In this document: in pieces, positions 15,269 to 24,100 of the stretch | How positions within the stretch are numbered: position 1 is the first letter of the stretch | Layout of the letters: each line of letters opens with the position of its first letter | Assembly: GCA_964561785.1 (NCBI GenBank) | Contig: CAZLRF010000014.1 | Location: forward strand, 1 to 64,000 | DNA: 64,000 nucleotides | Source: DATBSL01 sp964561785 | GTDB taxonomy: Bacteria; Acidobacteriota; Vicinamibacteria; Fen-336 | Reading direction: 5' to 3' | Made by a program: the position numbers and the translations under genes | Notes under the pieces: generated by a model | What the model was told of the DNA's origin: nothing | Databases searched by the model: none | The model's input: the letters and a program-made list of their open reading frames with translations, nothing else

Positions 15269-17422
15269 ATGTCCCTGCGCCGCGGCGCCGTCCCGCTCGT
15301 CCTGAGCCTGCCTCTGCTCGCCCACGGCTCCGCCGCCCCCGCGGCGGCCCAGGCCCCGGCCCCGTCCTCGACGCCCACCTTCGCCACCGGCACCGCGACC
15401 GTCGTCCTCGACGTGGTGGTCCGGGACAAGAAGGGCCGGCCCGTGCTCGACATCCAGCCGGGCGAGATCCGGGTGCGCGAGGAAGGCGTCCCGCAGAAGG
15501 TCGAGACGTTCAAGCGGGTGGAGGCGGAGACCGTCGCCGTGCCCGGCGCCCCGCCCCCCGTCGCGACCCCGGACGCCGCCCGGCAGATCAACCTGGTGAC
15601 GATGGTGTTCGACCAGCTCGGCGAGACCGGCCGCCGGCAGGCCCAGCGCGCGGCCGAGGCGCTGCTCGAGCGGGGCCTGCGGCCCAACACGTACATGGCG
15701 GTGTTCCGGGTGGACCAGCGCCTCTCGATGGTGCAGCCGTTCACGAACGACCGGGCGAAGCTCAAGGAGGCGGTGGCCCGCTCCACCTCCGGCACGTTCA
15801 TCGGCGTGACCGACGAGAAGGCGACCCTCGAGCAGGCGGTGGCCGAGCTCGAGCGCACCCAGGCCCTCGGCTCCGCCTCGGGCCCGGGCGCGGCCGGCCA
15901 GGGCGGGGGCTTCGCCTCGCGGGCCCAGGCCCAGGCCCTCTCGAACATGCTGCGCATGGCGAACGCGCTGCAGCGGCAGCAGATGGGCGGCAGCTCGCTG
16001 TACCCGCTGCTCGCCCTCGTGAAGGGGCAGCAGACGCTCGCCGGGCGCAAGACGCTCGTTTACCTGACCGAGCGCCTCGACGTCCCCCCGAACCTCGACG
16101 CGGTGTTCCGCTCGGTGATCAGCGAGGCGAACCGGGCGAACGTGTCCGTCTACGCGATCGACGCCCGCGGCCTGACCGCCGACCAGGAGATGCAGGGCGC
16201 GCGCGACGCGCTCGCCGAGGCCCAGCGGGTGAGCCAGGAGACCATGGAGAGCCGCGGGGCGGGCGCGGTGAGCAAGGACGAGATCAAGCTCTCCGAGACC
16301 GCGGAGTCGGCCCTGCGCGCGAGCGTCGAGGGCGTGCTGCGCGACCTCTCGGAGAGCACCGGCGGCTTCCTGACCGCGAACACCAACAACTTCAAGCCCG
16401 GGGCGGAGAAGATCGCGGCCGACATCGCGGGGTACTACCAGCTCACCTACACGCCTCCCCCCTCGCCGTTCGACGGCCGCTTCCGGCGGATCGAGGTCGA
16501 GGTGGACCGCAAGGACGTCGTGGTCCAGACCCGCAGCGGCTACTTCGCCCTGCCCCCCGGCGACGCCTCGGCGGTGCTGCCCTACGAGGTGCCGCTCCTC
16601 GGCGCCCTGTCGGCTCCCTCCGGGTCGCACGACTTCGAGATGCGCGCCGCGGCGATGCGCTTCGGCGAGACCGCGGGCGGGTGGGACCACAAGGTCTTCG
16701 TCGAGGTGCCGATCGCCGCGCTCAAGATGATCGACGAGCCCCCGGTGCCCCCGGCGACGGCCGGGAAGTACCGCCTGCACTTCTCCCTGGTCGCGATGAT
16801 CAAGGACGCGGCGGGCGAGGTGGTGGAGCGCTACTCGGAGGACTACCCCTTCGAGGGCCCGGCCGACAAGGCGCCGGCCCTCAAGGCGGGGAACATCGTC
16901 TTCAAGCGGCGCCTCGCCCTGCCGCCCGGCAAGTACACCCTCGAGGCCTCCGGACAGGACCGCGAGACGGGGAAGATCGCGACGCGCAAGGTCGCCTTCG
17001 AGGTCCCCGCGGCGGGCAGCGGTCCCGCGATCAGCAGCCTGACCCTGATCCGCCGGATCGACCAGCTCCCGCCCGAGACGAAGTCGGACGACCCGCTCGA
17101 CATCCTGCCCGCGCGGATCGTGCCGAACCTCGGCGCGCCGATCTCGCTGGCCGTCAACCCCAAGCTGTGGCTCTTCTTCATCGCCTACCCGGCGAAGGGA
17201 GCCACGGGCACGCCCGTCGCCACCCTGGAGTTCCTGCGCGACGGAAAGACGATCGCCCGGGCGGAGAGCCCGTTGCCGGCGCCCGACCCCGACGGCAACA
17301 TCCGCTACGTGGGCAACTTCCCGACGGCGAAGTTCACCCCCGGAGACTACGACGTGAAGGTGAGCCTGGCCCACGGCGGCGGCACGGCGGCCGGGCACGA
17401 GGTCTTCACGATCGTCCCGTAG
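15269..17422 (+). CDS. Acidobacterial VWFA-related exported protein 1
   Basis: A 717-residue protein with a signal peptide (MSLRRGAVPLVLSLPLLAHG, cleavage near AQA) and the VWFA-related domain typical of Acidobacteria. It opens with VVLDVVVRDKKGRPVLDI near 50, then NLVTMVFDQLGETGRR near 107-124, AGRKTLVYLTERLDVPP near 262, and ISEANRANVSVYAIDARG near 285. The metal-ion site expected as DxSxS reads D115-Q-L-G-E, so classical MIDAS metal binding is doubtful. The last 300 residues are beta-rich repeats, probably immunoglobulin-like. It is closely paralogous to the product of 20631-22808. Role unknown; surface binding or assembly is a guess. The SD is strong. Confidence 0.85.
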   Translation: MSLRRGAVPLVLSLPLLAHGSAAPAAAQAPAPSSTPTFATGTATVVLDVVVRDKKGRPVLDIQPGEIRVREEGVPQKVETFKRVEAETVAVPGAPPPVATPDAARQINLVTMVFDQLGETGRRQAQRAAEALLERGLRPNTYMAVFRVDQRLSMVQPFTNDRAKLKEAVARSTSGTFIGVTDEKATLEQAVAELERTQALGSASGPGAAGQGGGFASRAQAQALSNMLRMANALQRQQMGGSSLYPLLALVKGQQTLAGRKTLVYLTERLDVPPNLDAVFRSVISEANRANVSVYAIDARGLTADQEMQGARDALAEAQRVSQETMESRGAGAVSKDEIKLSETAESALRASVEGVLRDLSESTGGFLTANTNNFKPGAEKIAADIAGYYQLTYTPPPSPFDGRFRRIEVEVDRKDVVVQTRSGYFALPPGDASAVLPYEVPLLGALSAPSGSHDFEMRAAAMRFGETAGGWDHKVFVEVPIAALKMIDEPPVPPATAGKYRLHFSLVAMIKDAAGEVVERYSEDYPFEGPADKAPALKAGNIVFKRRLALPPGKYTLEASGQDRETGKIATRKVAFEVPAAGSGPAISSLTLIRRIDQLPPETKSDDPLDILPARIVPNLGAPISLAVNPKLWLFFIAYPAKGATGTPVATLEFLRDGKTIARAESPLPAPDPDGNIRYVGNFPTAKFTPGDYDVKVSLAHGGGTAAGHEVFTIVP

Positions 17423-17437
17423 GCCCCGAAAAGGCCG

Positions 17438-17443
17438 TATAAC
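17438..17443 (+). promoter_or_regulatory. Possible -10 box TATAAC before the second VWFA gene
   Basis: TATAAC lies 6 bp before the ATG at 17450, in the 27-bp gap after the first VWFA gene. The six bases TGAGGA between them could equally serve as a Shine-Dalgarno, so read-through from 15191 is also plausible. Confidence 0.35.
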
Positions 17444-17449
17444 TGAGGA

Positions 17450-19597
17450 ATGGCCTTCTCTCCCCGGGCGGCGCTCGCCGCCCTTCTCTCCGCCTCCCTC
17501 GGCCCCGCGCTCCTCCTCCCCGCGGGCGCGCAGGCGCCGTCCGAGCCCACCCCGGCCTTCCCCGCCGGGGTGGAGGTCGTCACGGTCGACGTCGTGGTGG
17601 TCGACGGCAAGGGGAGGGCCGTGCCCGGCTTCCAGGCCCGGGATTTCACGGTCCTCGAGGACGGGCAGCGCCAGGCGATCGCGACGTTCCAGGCGGTGGA
17701 GCTGCCCCCGCTCCCGCCCCCCGCGGAGAGGCGCGTGGAGCGGGCCCGTGTCTCGACGAACGTGGGGCCCGAGGCCCAGCAGGTGCGCAGCTTCGTCGTG
17801 GTCTTCGACGACGTGCACCTCAGCCCCGAGCAGGCCCTGCGCGCGAAGGCCGTGGTGGGCGAGTTCCTCCGGACCGGGGTGCGGGAGGGCGACCGGGTCA
17901 CGCTGATCGCGACCGCGGGTGGGGCCTGGTGGACGGCCCGCATGCCGGAGGGGCGCGAGGAGCTGGTCAAGATCCTGCAGCGCCTCGACGGCCGCTTCAT
18001 CCCCGACAGCTCCCCGGACCGGCTCACCGACTACGAGGCCATGCGCATCATGGTCTACGACGACCCCGAGGTCGCCTACGCCGTCAAGCGCCGGTTCGAC
18101 TCCTACGGTGCCCTGGGTCGGGAGAAGCAGGGCGAGCGGGCGTACGCGGACACGACCCGCACGAACTCCGCGGTGGGGATCGTGGACCCCTACGTCCGGG
18201 CCCGCGCCCAGGACGCCTACCGGCAGGCCACCGAGCGGCGCAAGATCACCCTCGGGGTGATGGCGCGCGCCCTGCGCTCGCTCACCGACGTCAAGGGCCG
18301 CAAGGCGATGATCCTCGTGTCACAGGGCTTCATCCACGAGCAGGGCTTCGCCCAGGTCAAGGAGCTCGTGGACGCCTCCACGCGGGCCAACGCACCCGTC
18401 CACTTCGTGGACACGCGGGGCCTGAAGGCGCTGCCGGACTTCATGACCGCGAGCTTCAAGGCCCCCTTCGACGTCCAGGACACGATCGCGGTCCTCGCCG
18501 ACATCTCCCGCGAGTCGGAGGGCGCGGAGAGCATGGCCCTCGACACCGGGGGGCTGGTGGTGAAGAACACCAACGACGTGGAGCGCGGGATGCTGCGCAT
18601 CTCCGCAGAGTCCCAGGCCTTCTACCTCCTGGGCTACACGCCCACGAACCCCGCGCGGGACGGCCGGTTCCGGAAGATCGAGGTCAAGCTCGACCCCGCG
18701 AAGGCCCGCGGGCTCCGGGTGCGGGCCCGACGCGGCTACTACGCCCCCGGGGAGCGGCCCGTCGCGGTGTCGGATCTGAAGAGCGATCCCGACATCGTCC
18801 GCGCCCTCGACTCGCCGTTCGAGAGGCGCGAGATCCCCCTCCGCGTGTCGGCCCTGTCCTTCGACGAGTCGCTCACCGACCGGCTGAACGTCGTCCTCGC
18901 CGTCGACATCGACCTCACGGACGTCCGGCTCGAGGAGAAGGAGGGACGCTTCGAGGGCGCTCTCGCGTTCCTCGTCGAGGCCCAGCACCGGGAGACGGGC
19001 GAGTACTACCGCACCGACGAGAAGATCGAGATGTCGCTCTCTCCCGAGACCCGGGCGCGCGTGCTGCGCGACGGGCACACGGTCTCCCGCGAGTTCTCGC
19101 TGGCCCCCGGGGGCTACCAGGTGAAGGTCGTCGTGCGGGACCTCGAGGGCGGCCGCATCGGGTCGGTGATCCACGAGTTCGAGGTCCCCCCGGCCACGCA
19201 GTTCCGCCTGTCGAGCCCGATCGTCTCGGACGTGCTCGAGAGCCCGCCGCCCGGTCAGACCGGCCCGCCCCGCCCGGTCCTGAAGCTGCGGCGCAGGGTT
19301 CCCGCGGGGGGAACGCTGTGGGTCCAGTACAGCGTCCTCGGGGCGAGCAAGAGCGAGGCGACCCAGCTCCCTCGCGTCAGCGCGGGCTACGAGATCCGGC
19401 GGCCGGACGGGACCCTCTTCCGCAGGTCGGAGCCCACCCCGATCATCCCGACCTCGATCGGTTCGCTGCTGCGCCTGAGCGGCATCAACCTCGCGGGCGC
19501 GGCCCCCGGGACCTACGAGCTCGTCATCCGGGTCCGGGACGAGCTGGCCGGACGGGACGTCGAGGCCCGCGAGACGTTCGAGGTGGCGGCGAGCTGA
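17450..19597 (+). CDS. Acidobacterial VWFA-related exported protein 2
   Basis: A 715-residue member of the same family, more distant from the other two. A signal peptide (residues 1-25, ending near AGAQA) is followed by the opening VVTVDVVVVDGKGRAVPGF and VLEDGQRQAI near 40-75. The VWFA core begins SFVVVFDDVHLSPEQAL near 113-130, so the MIDAS position reads D120-D-V-H-L-S, again not DxSxS. GRKAMILVSQGFIHEQGF and APVHFVDTRGLKALPDF lie near 285-330. The C-terminal half is again beta-rich. It follows the first VWFA gene by 27 bp and meets the minus-strand gene at 19604 with 6 bp between the stops. Confidence 0.85.
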   Translation: MAFSPRAALAALLSASLGPALLLPAGAQAPSEPTPAFPAGVEVVTVDVVVVDGKGRAVPGFQARDFTVLEDGQRQAIATFQAVELPPLPPPAERRVERARVSTNVGPEAQQVRSFVVVFDDVHLSPEQALRAKAVVGEFLRTGVREGDRVTLIATAGGAWWTARMPEGREELVKILQRLDGRFIPDSSPDRLTDYEAMRIMVYDDPEVAYAVKRRFDSYGALGREKQGERAYADTTRTNSAVGIVDPYVRARAQDAYRQATERRKITLGVMARALRSLTDVKGRKAMILVSQGFIHEQGFAQVKELVDASTRANAPVHFVDTRGLKALPDFMTASFKAPFDVQDTIAVLADISRESEGAESMALDTGGLVVKNTNDVERGMLRISAESQAFYLLGYTPTNPARDGRFRKIEVKLDPAKARGLRVRARRGYYAPGERPVAVSDLKSDPDIVRALDSPFERREIPLRVSALSFDESLTDRLNVVLAVDIDLTDVRLEEKEGRFEGALAFLVEAQHRETGEYYRTDEKIEMSLSPETRARVLRDGHTVSREFSLAPGGYQVKVVVRDLEGGRIGSVIHEFEVPPATQFRLSSPIVSDVLESPPPGQTGPPRPVLKLRRRVPAGGTLWVQYSVLGASKSEATQLPRVSAGYEIRRPDGTLFRRSEPTPIIPTSIGSLLRLSGINLAGAAPGTYELVIRVRDELAGRDVEARETFEVAAS

Positions 19598-19603
19598 CCC
19601 GCC

Positions 19604-20602
19604 CTACTTCTTCTTCTGCATCGCGGCGATGATCCCCTTCGCCGCGGCGGCGTTCGGCGCGTCGGCAGGCGCCGCCGCGACGTACTTCTCGAGCCGGGCG
19701 ACGGCCTCCTCGACCTTCCCCTGCCCGAGGAGGAGCGTCCCGATGTGGTACTGGACCTCGACGTTCGCCGCATCCAGGGCCTCGAGCTTCGTGAACGTCT
19801 CGAGCGCCTCGGCCGCCTTCCCGGTGTCCTTCTGCAGGATGCCGAGGTTGAAGAGGTACTGGGCGTTCTGGGGCGCAGCCGCCACCGCCGCCTGGGCCTC
19901 CGCGAGGGCGGCCTCCGTCCTGCCCTGCCCGGCGAGGAGGACGCTCAGGGCCCCGTGGGCGTCGGCGAAGTCCGGCTTGAGCTCCGCCGCCTTGCGGAAC
20001 TCGGCCTCGGCCCTGGGGAGGTCCCCCTTCCTCTTGTAGATCAGCCCGAGGTTGTGGTGGGCGAGGGCGAGGCCGGGGGCCTCGGCGAGCACCTTCTCGT
20101 AGACCGACGCCGCCTCGTCGAGACGCCCCGCGTTGAAGGCCTCCGCCGCCTTCTGGAGGTCGGCCGCCATCACGGCCGGGTCGGGGCCGGCAGGCGCCGC
20201 CGGTCCCGCGGCCGCGCCGGCGGGGTCGGCCCCGGGGGCGGGTGCCTCCGGGGGCTTGCGGGCCGAGCCGAGGCGGAACGTCGGGGCCTTCTCGAGGGGC
20301 TGGATCTCGCGGATCCGGAAGTCCTTCACCTGGACCTCGCCGACACCCTCCTTGGTGAACGTGATGTCGTAGGGTCCCTCGTAGACGTTGACGTGGACGA
20401 ATTTGCCCTTCTTGTCGGTCTTCGTCCGGTACTTGCGGGGGTCGTGCCCCTTGTAGTCCAGGAGCACCTTGACGTCCGGCACCGGGTTGCCCTCGGCGTC
20501 GAGGACGTACCCCTCGGCGGTGCAGACGGCCTGCGCGCGCCCGAGCGACGCTCCACCCAGGACGAGCGCCAGCGCCAGTCCTCCCGCGATCCGCGATCTC
20601 AT
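19604..20602 (-). CDS. Exported carboxypeptidase-regulatory plus TPR protein
   Basis: A 332-residue protein. After a signal peptide (MRSRIAGGLALALVLGGASLG, ending near AQA) comes one carboxypeptidase-regulatory-like beta domain at about 28-110 (EGYVLDAEGNPVPDVKVLL, then TDKKGKFVHVNVYEGPYDI). An Ala/Pro/Gly linker at 115-140 follows. The C-terminal half has five TPR motifs, including LAHHNLGLIYKRKGDLPRAE and VQYHIGTLLLGQGKVEEA. It is last after a TPR gene and a VWFA gene on the same strand, starting 28 bp after the VWFA stop with purine-rich AACGAGGAGG just before the ATG. It ends in AAMQKKK. Function unknown; a periplasmic scaffold role fits. Confidence 0.82.
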   Translation of the reverse strand: MRSRIAGGLALALVLGGASLGRAQAVCTAEGYVLDAEGNPVPDVKVLLDYKGHDPRKYRTKTDKKGKFVHVNVYEGPYDITFTKEGVGEVQVKDFRIREIQPLEKAPTFRLGSARKPPEAPAPGADPAGAAAGPAAPAGPDPAVMAADLQKAAEAFNAGRLDEAASVYEKVLAEAPGLALAHHNLGLIYKRKGDLPRAEAEFRKAAELKPDFADAHGALSVLLAGQGRTEAALAEAQAAVAAAPQNAQYLFNLGILQKDTGKAAEALETFTKLEALDAANVEVQYHIGTLLLGQGKVEEAVARLEKYVAAAPADAPNAAAAKGIIAAMQKKK

Positions 20603-20630
20603 CGTTGCCTCCTCGTTCGTGACGTCCTGC

Positions 20631-22808
20631 CTAGCTGCCCGACCCGTCGAGCACGAAGCGCGTCTTCCTCTGGGCGACGAGCCCTCCCTGCTTCAGGAGG
20701 ACCCTCACCTCGTAGCGGCCCGGTTCGAGGCCCTGCATGGGCACCGTGGCCACGAACGGCGAACGGCCATGGGCCGCGGGCGGGGGCAGCTCGGCCAGCG
20801 ACTGGCCGACGATGCGCCCGTCCCGCAGGAACTCGAGCAGCACGTCCGCCCGCCCTGCGCCCCGGGGGTAGGCCACCAGGAACAGCGAGAGCGCCTCGCC
20901 CGGGCGCACGTGCGGCTCCTGGAGCCACGGCACGAGGCGCGTCCCGTCGACGCGGAAGGGGTCCTCGCTCGGCAGCGCCCCCTCCGGGACGGCCTCCGCC
21001 CGCTTGATCAGCGCGATGTCGCTCGCCACGAGGCCGGCCGGCGGCCTCGGCACCTCGAGCACAGCGCGCCTCGCGCTGTAGCGCTTGGCGAGCTGGTCGA
21101 CCACCGCGGTCTCGAGCGTGTAGCGCCCCGGGGGGACCGTCCACGAGCGGAGGAACACCGCGTTGCCCAGCTTGAGGGCGTCGCGCCTCTCCCGGGGAAG
21201 GAACACCGGCGAGTCCTCGCTCCACTTCTCGACCACCTGCCCCGCGCCGTCGCGCAGCACGGCGAGGACCGAGAAGTGGGCCCGGTCGGTCTCGCCCCGC
21301 TCGTCGGGCTCGAAGGTGATGCCGGCGAGGGGAACCTCGACGACGAGGCTGTGGCGCACCCCGTCCCCCTCCGGGCCGAAGCGGAAGGCGGTCGCCTCGA
21401 CCTCGAAATCCTGAGGCAGCTCGAGCTGCCTCAAGGCCCGCAGGAGATCGACCTCGAACGCGAAGGTGGCCGTGCCCTCCCCCGGGGGGAGGGAGAAGTA
21501 CCCGCTGCGGGCCTGGACGATCACGCCGGGACGCGAGACCCGGACCTCGATGCGGTGGAAGCGGCCGTCGTAGGGCCGCGGCGGCGGGGCGTACACGACC
21601 TCGTAGTACCCGCGCAGGTCGCCCACCGCCCGCTCGATGCCCCGGCGCACGTCGTTGCTGTTGGCGATGAGGGCGCCGCCCGTGCTCGACGCCAGGTCGC
21701 GCAGCACGCCCTGCAGGTCCATCCGCAGGGCCCCTTCCGCGGTGTCGAGGGACAGGATCTGCTCCTTCGACACCGGGCCGATCCCCCGCGTGAGGTTCTG
21801 GCGCATCGACGCCGCCGCCGCCTGGTCGAGGGCCTGCCTCGCCGCCTCGAGGTTGCGCTCCTCGGTGAGCCCCCGGGCGTCGATCGCGTAGATGGCCACG
21901 TTCGCGCGGTTCGCCTCGCTGATCGTGGCCCGGAAGACGTGCTCGAGGGTCGGCGGGACCTGCACGCCCTCCGAGAAGAACAGGATCGTCTTGCGGCCGG
22001 CGAGCCGCTGCTGCTGGCGGGCGAGGGCGAGCAGCGAGTAGAGGGAGGAGCGGCCCTGCTGCTCGCGCTGGAGGGTGTCGGTGAGCCGGAGCGCGTCGAC
22101 CGCCATGCGCGCCATGTCGACCTCGCGGCCGAGCTGGGCGAGGATCGGCGCCTGGTCGACGCTGGTCGCGCCGCCCATCGCCGAGTCGAGCCGCTGTCGG
22201 GCCTCGGCCTCCCGCGCGGTGGCCCGCTCGAGCAGGTCGGTGGCGCTCACGTACTGCGTGTTCACCTCGCCGGTCGCCTCGCGTACCGCGCGCTCGATCA
22301 CCGCCTGGTCGGCGGTGAACTGCTGGACGAGCTCCAGCCTCTCGCGGACCTTGAACACGGAGACCAGCAGGTCCGGCCGGTGGGTGAGGGTGGCGAGGGC
22401 GAGCCCGGCCTGGCGCGCGATCTTGCGGCCGTCGACGCCGAGCTGGTCGAACACGAGCGTGACGAGGTTCGCGGGCGGAGCGCCCGCGTCGCGGCGGGCG
22501 GCGGCCGGCTCCTCCGCGGCGGGCGCGGCCGCGGTCTCGCCCGGCGAGGCCTCTGCCGCGTCGTCGCCGGCGCCGCGCAGGCGGAACGCGAGGATCTCCT
22601 GGGGAACGCCGTCCTCGAGGAGCTGGACCTCCTCGGGGCGCAGGTCCCGCACCGTGCGTCCCTTCTTGTCCCGCACGACGAGGTCCAGGAGCACGACCTC
22701 GGTGCCGCCGCCGAAGCGCGGCGGAGGCTCCTGGGCGCGCATCGGCCGCGGCGGGAGGAGCCAGGAGGCCACCAGCACGGCCGCGAGCACGGCTCTGGTC
22801 CGCGTCAT
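20631..22808 (-). CDS. Acidobacterial VWFA-related exported protein 3
   Basis: A 725-residue protein with a signal peptide (residues 1-26, MTRTRAVLAAVLVASWLLPP, cleavage near MRAQE). The family core is complete: TEVVLLDLVVRDKKGRTVRDL near 35-55, NLVTLVFDQLGVDGRKIA near 113, AGRKTILFFSEGVQVPP near 262, and ISEANRANVAIYAIDARGL near 295. It is the closest relative of the product of 15269-17422, sharing long stretches. The MIDAS position reads D121-Q-L-G-V. The ATG at 22808 overlaps the stop of the TPR gene as ATGA, so the two are probably made in a coupled way. Function unknown. Confidence 0.85.
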   Translation of the reverse strand: MTRTRAVLAAVLVASWLLPPRPMRAQEPPPRFGGGTEVVLLDLVVRDKKGRTVRDLRPEEVQLLEDGVPQEILAFRLRGAGDDAAEASPGETAAAPAAEEPAAARRDAGAPPANLVTLVFDQLGVDGRKIARQAGLALATLTHRPDLLVSVFKVRERLELVQQFTADQAVIERAVREATGEVNTQYVSATDLLERATAREAEARQRLDSAMGGATSVDQAPILAQLGREVDMARMAVDALRLTDTLQREQQGRSSLYSLLALARQQQRLAGRKTILFFSEGVQVPPTLEHVFRATISEANRANVAIYAIDARGLTEERNLEAARQALDQAAAASMRQNLTRGIGPVSKEQILSLDTAEGALRMDLQGVLRDLASSTGGALIANSNDVRRGIERAVGDLRGYYEVVYAPPPRPYDGRFHRIEVRVSRPGVIVQARSGYFSLPPGEGTATFAFEVDLLRALRQLELPQDFEVEATAFRFGPEGDGVRHSLVVEVPLAGITFEPDERGETDRAHFSVLAVLRDGAGQVVEKWSEDSPVFLPRERRDALKLGNAVFLRSWTVPPGRYTLETAVVDQLAKRYSARRAVLEVPRPPAGLVASDIALIKRAEAVPEGALPSEDPFRVDGTRLVPWLQEPHVRPGEALSLFLVAYPRGAGRADVLLEFLRDGRIVGQSLAELPPPAAHGRSPFVATVPMQGLEPGRYEVRVLLKQGGLVAQRKTRFVLDGSGS

Positions 22809-23983
22809 CGTCGGCTCTCCTCCGCGCGGGGGTCGCGCAGCGGCGCCTCCGGCACGCGCCGTTCGCGCCGTCGGCGGTCGAGCTCGGCGAACGTGGCCCG
22901 CGCGCGCGCGGCGTCCTCCGCCCGTCCGGCCCGGGCATAGGCCCGGCCGAGGGCGAAGTGCATCTCGGGGGACTCGGGGGCGAGGCGCACGGCCTCCTCG
23001 AGGTGGCGCACGCCCTCCTCGACCTCCCCGAGCTCGACGAGCGCCCGCCCGAGGGCGTTGCGCGCCGCGAAGAGGTTCGGCGCGAGCTCGACGGCGCGCT
23101 CGGCGCTCGCGCGGGCCCCCGCGGGATCTCCCCGCAGGAGCAGCTCGAAGGCGATCTCGAGGTGGGCCATGACGTTCCCCGGGAAGACCTCGACCTCCTT
23201 GCGGAGCATCGCGATCCCCCGCTCGCCGTCGCCCCGGACGAGGAAGACCCCGTAGGCGTAGTGCACCCAGGGCTCCCGAGGATACGCCTCGACGAGAGCG
23301 GCGTAGGCCTTCCCCGCCTCCTCGCCGCGCAGCGCCAGGTGGAGATAGGCGGCGTGTCCCGCGCGCCGGACGAGGTCCTTCCTCTCCTCGGGCACCTCGG
23401 AGGGCAGCAGGGGGTGCCGCAGGAGGAGGACGCCGAGGGCGTCGGCAAGCCCCGGGCTCTCGGGCGAGGACCGCGCGAGGAGCGTCAGGGGCTGGAGGGC
23501 GAGCTCGAAGCGGTCCGTCTTGACGAGAGCGAGCCCCAGGCGGTAGCGGGCGCTGCGCTGCAGCTCGGGGTTCGCGCCGAGGCCGAGGTCGAGCGATCTC
23601 GTCAGGTGCTCGACGGCGGCGGGGTACTCGCGCAGCTCGAAGGCGCAGATGCCGCGCATCGCCCAGCCCGGCGCCGCGTCGGGCTTGACGTCGAGGAACC
23701 GCGCGAACGCATCGCCCGCCTCCGCGAAGCGGTCCGTCTCGTAGAGCAGCGTCGCGACCCACCACAGGCCCTCGTCCCACGACGGACGCTCGCGCAGGGC
23801 TTTGCGGTAGAGCGAGAGCGCCTCCTCCGTCCGGCCGGCGTCCCGTGCCTCCGCGGCCCGTCGAGCCGTCTCGTCGAACGACTCGCCGCCCGGCGACGGG
23901 GCGGAGAAGGGCGACGGGAGGGGCGCGCAGAGCGCGGCGAGCGCGAGCAGGCCGGACAGGGGGAACGGGAGGAGGAGCGGCAC
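22805..23983 (-). CDS. Exported TPR-repeat protein, paralogue B
   Basis: A 392-residue protein: a signal peptide (residues 1-25, MPLLLPFPLSGLLALAALCA) and then eight to nine TPR units such as ALSLYRKALRERPSWDEGLWW and MHFALGRAYARAGRAEDA. It is paralogous to the product of 14041-15168 through the whole mature part. The GTG start at 23983 has AGGAG 10 bp upstream and TATAAT 15 bp upstream. It is first in the TPR-VWFA-carboxypeptidase/TPR unit. Confidence 0.82.
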   Translation of the reverse strand: MPLLLPFPLSGLLALAALCAPLPSPFSAPSPGGESFDETARRAAEARDAGRTEEALSLYRKALRERPSWDEGLWWVATLLYETDRFAEAGDAFARFLDVKPDAAPGWAMRGICAFELREYPAAVEHLTRSLDLGLGANPELQRSARYRLGLALVKTDRFELALQPLTLLARSSPESPGLADALGVLLLRHPLLPSEVPEERKDLVRRAGHAAYLHLALRGEEAGKAYAALVEAYPREPWVHYAYGVFLVRGDGERGIAMLRKEVEVFPGNVMAHLEIAFELLLRGDPAGARASAERAVELAPNLFAARNALGRALVELGEVEEGVRHLEEAVRLAPESPEMHFALGRAYARAGRAEDAARARATFAELDRRRRERRVPEAPLRDPRAEESRR

Positions 23984-23998
23984 GGTTTCTCGCTCCTG

Positions 23999-24004
23999 AT
24001 TATA
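23999..24004 (-). promoter_or_regulatory. -10 box TATAAT for the second TPR/VWFA unit
   Basis: Consensus TATAAT on the minus strand, 15 bp before the GTG at 23983, giving a short leader of about 8 nt that still contains AGGAG. No -35 match is visible in the GC-rich sequence upstream. The 96 bp between this start and the TonB receptor stop at 24101 hold nothing else I can recognise. Confidence 0.55.
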
Positions 24005-24100
24005 GTCGGCCCGCCGCGGGGGTGAGAAAACCGCGAAAGACGAAGACGCGGGCGCCGCCCGGAGGCGGCGCCCGCGAGACGGTCCGACGGACGGATCAGC

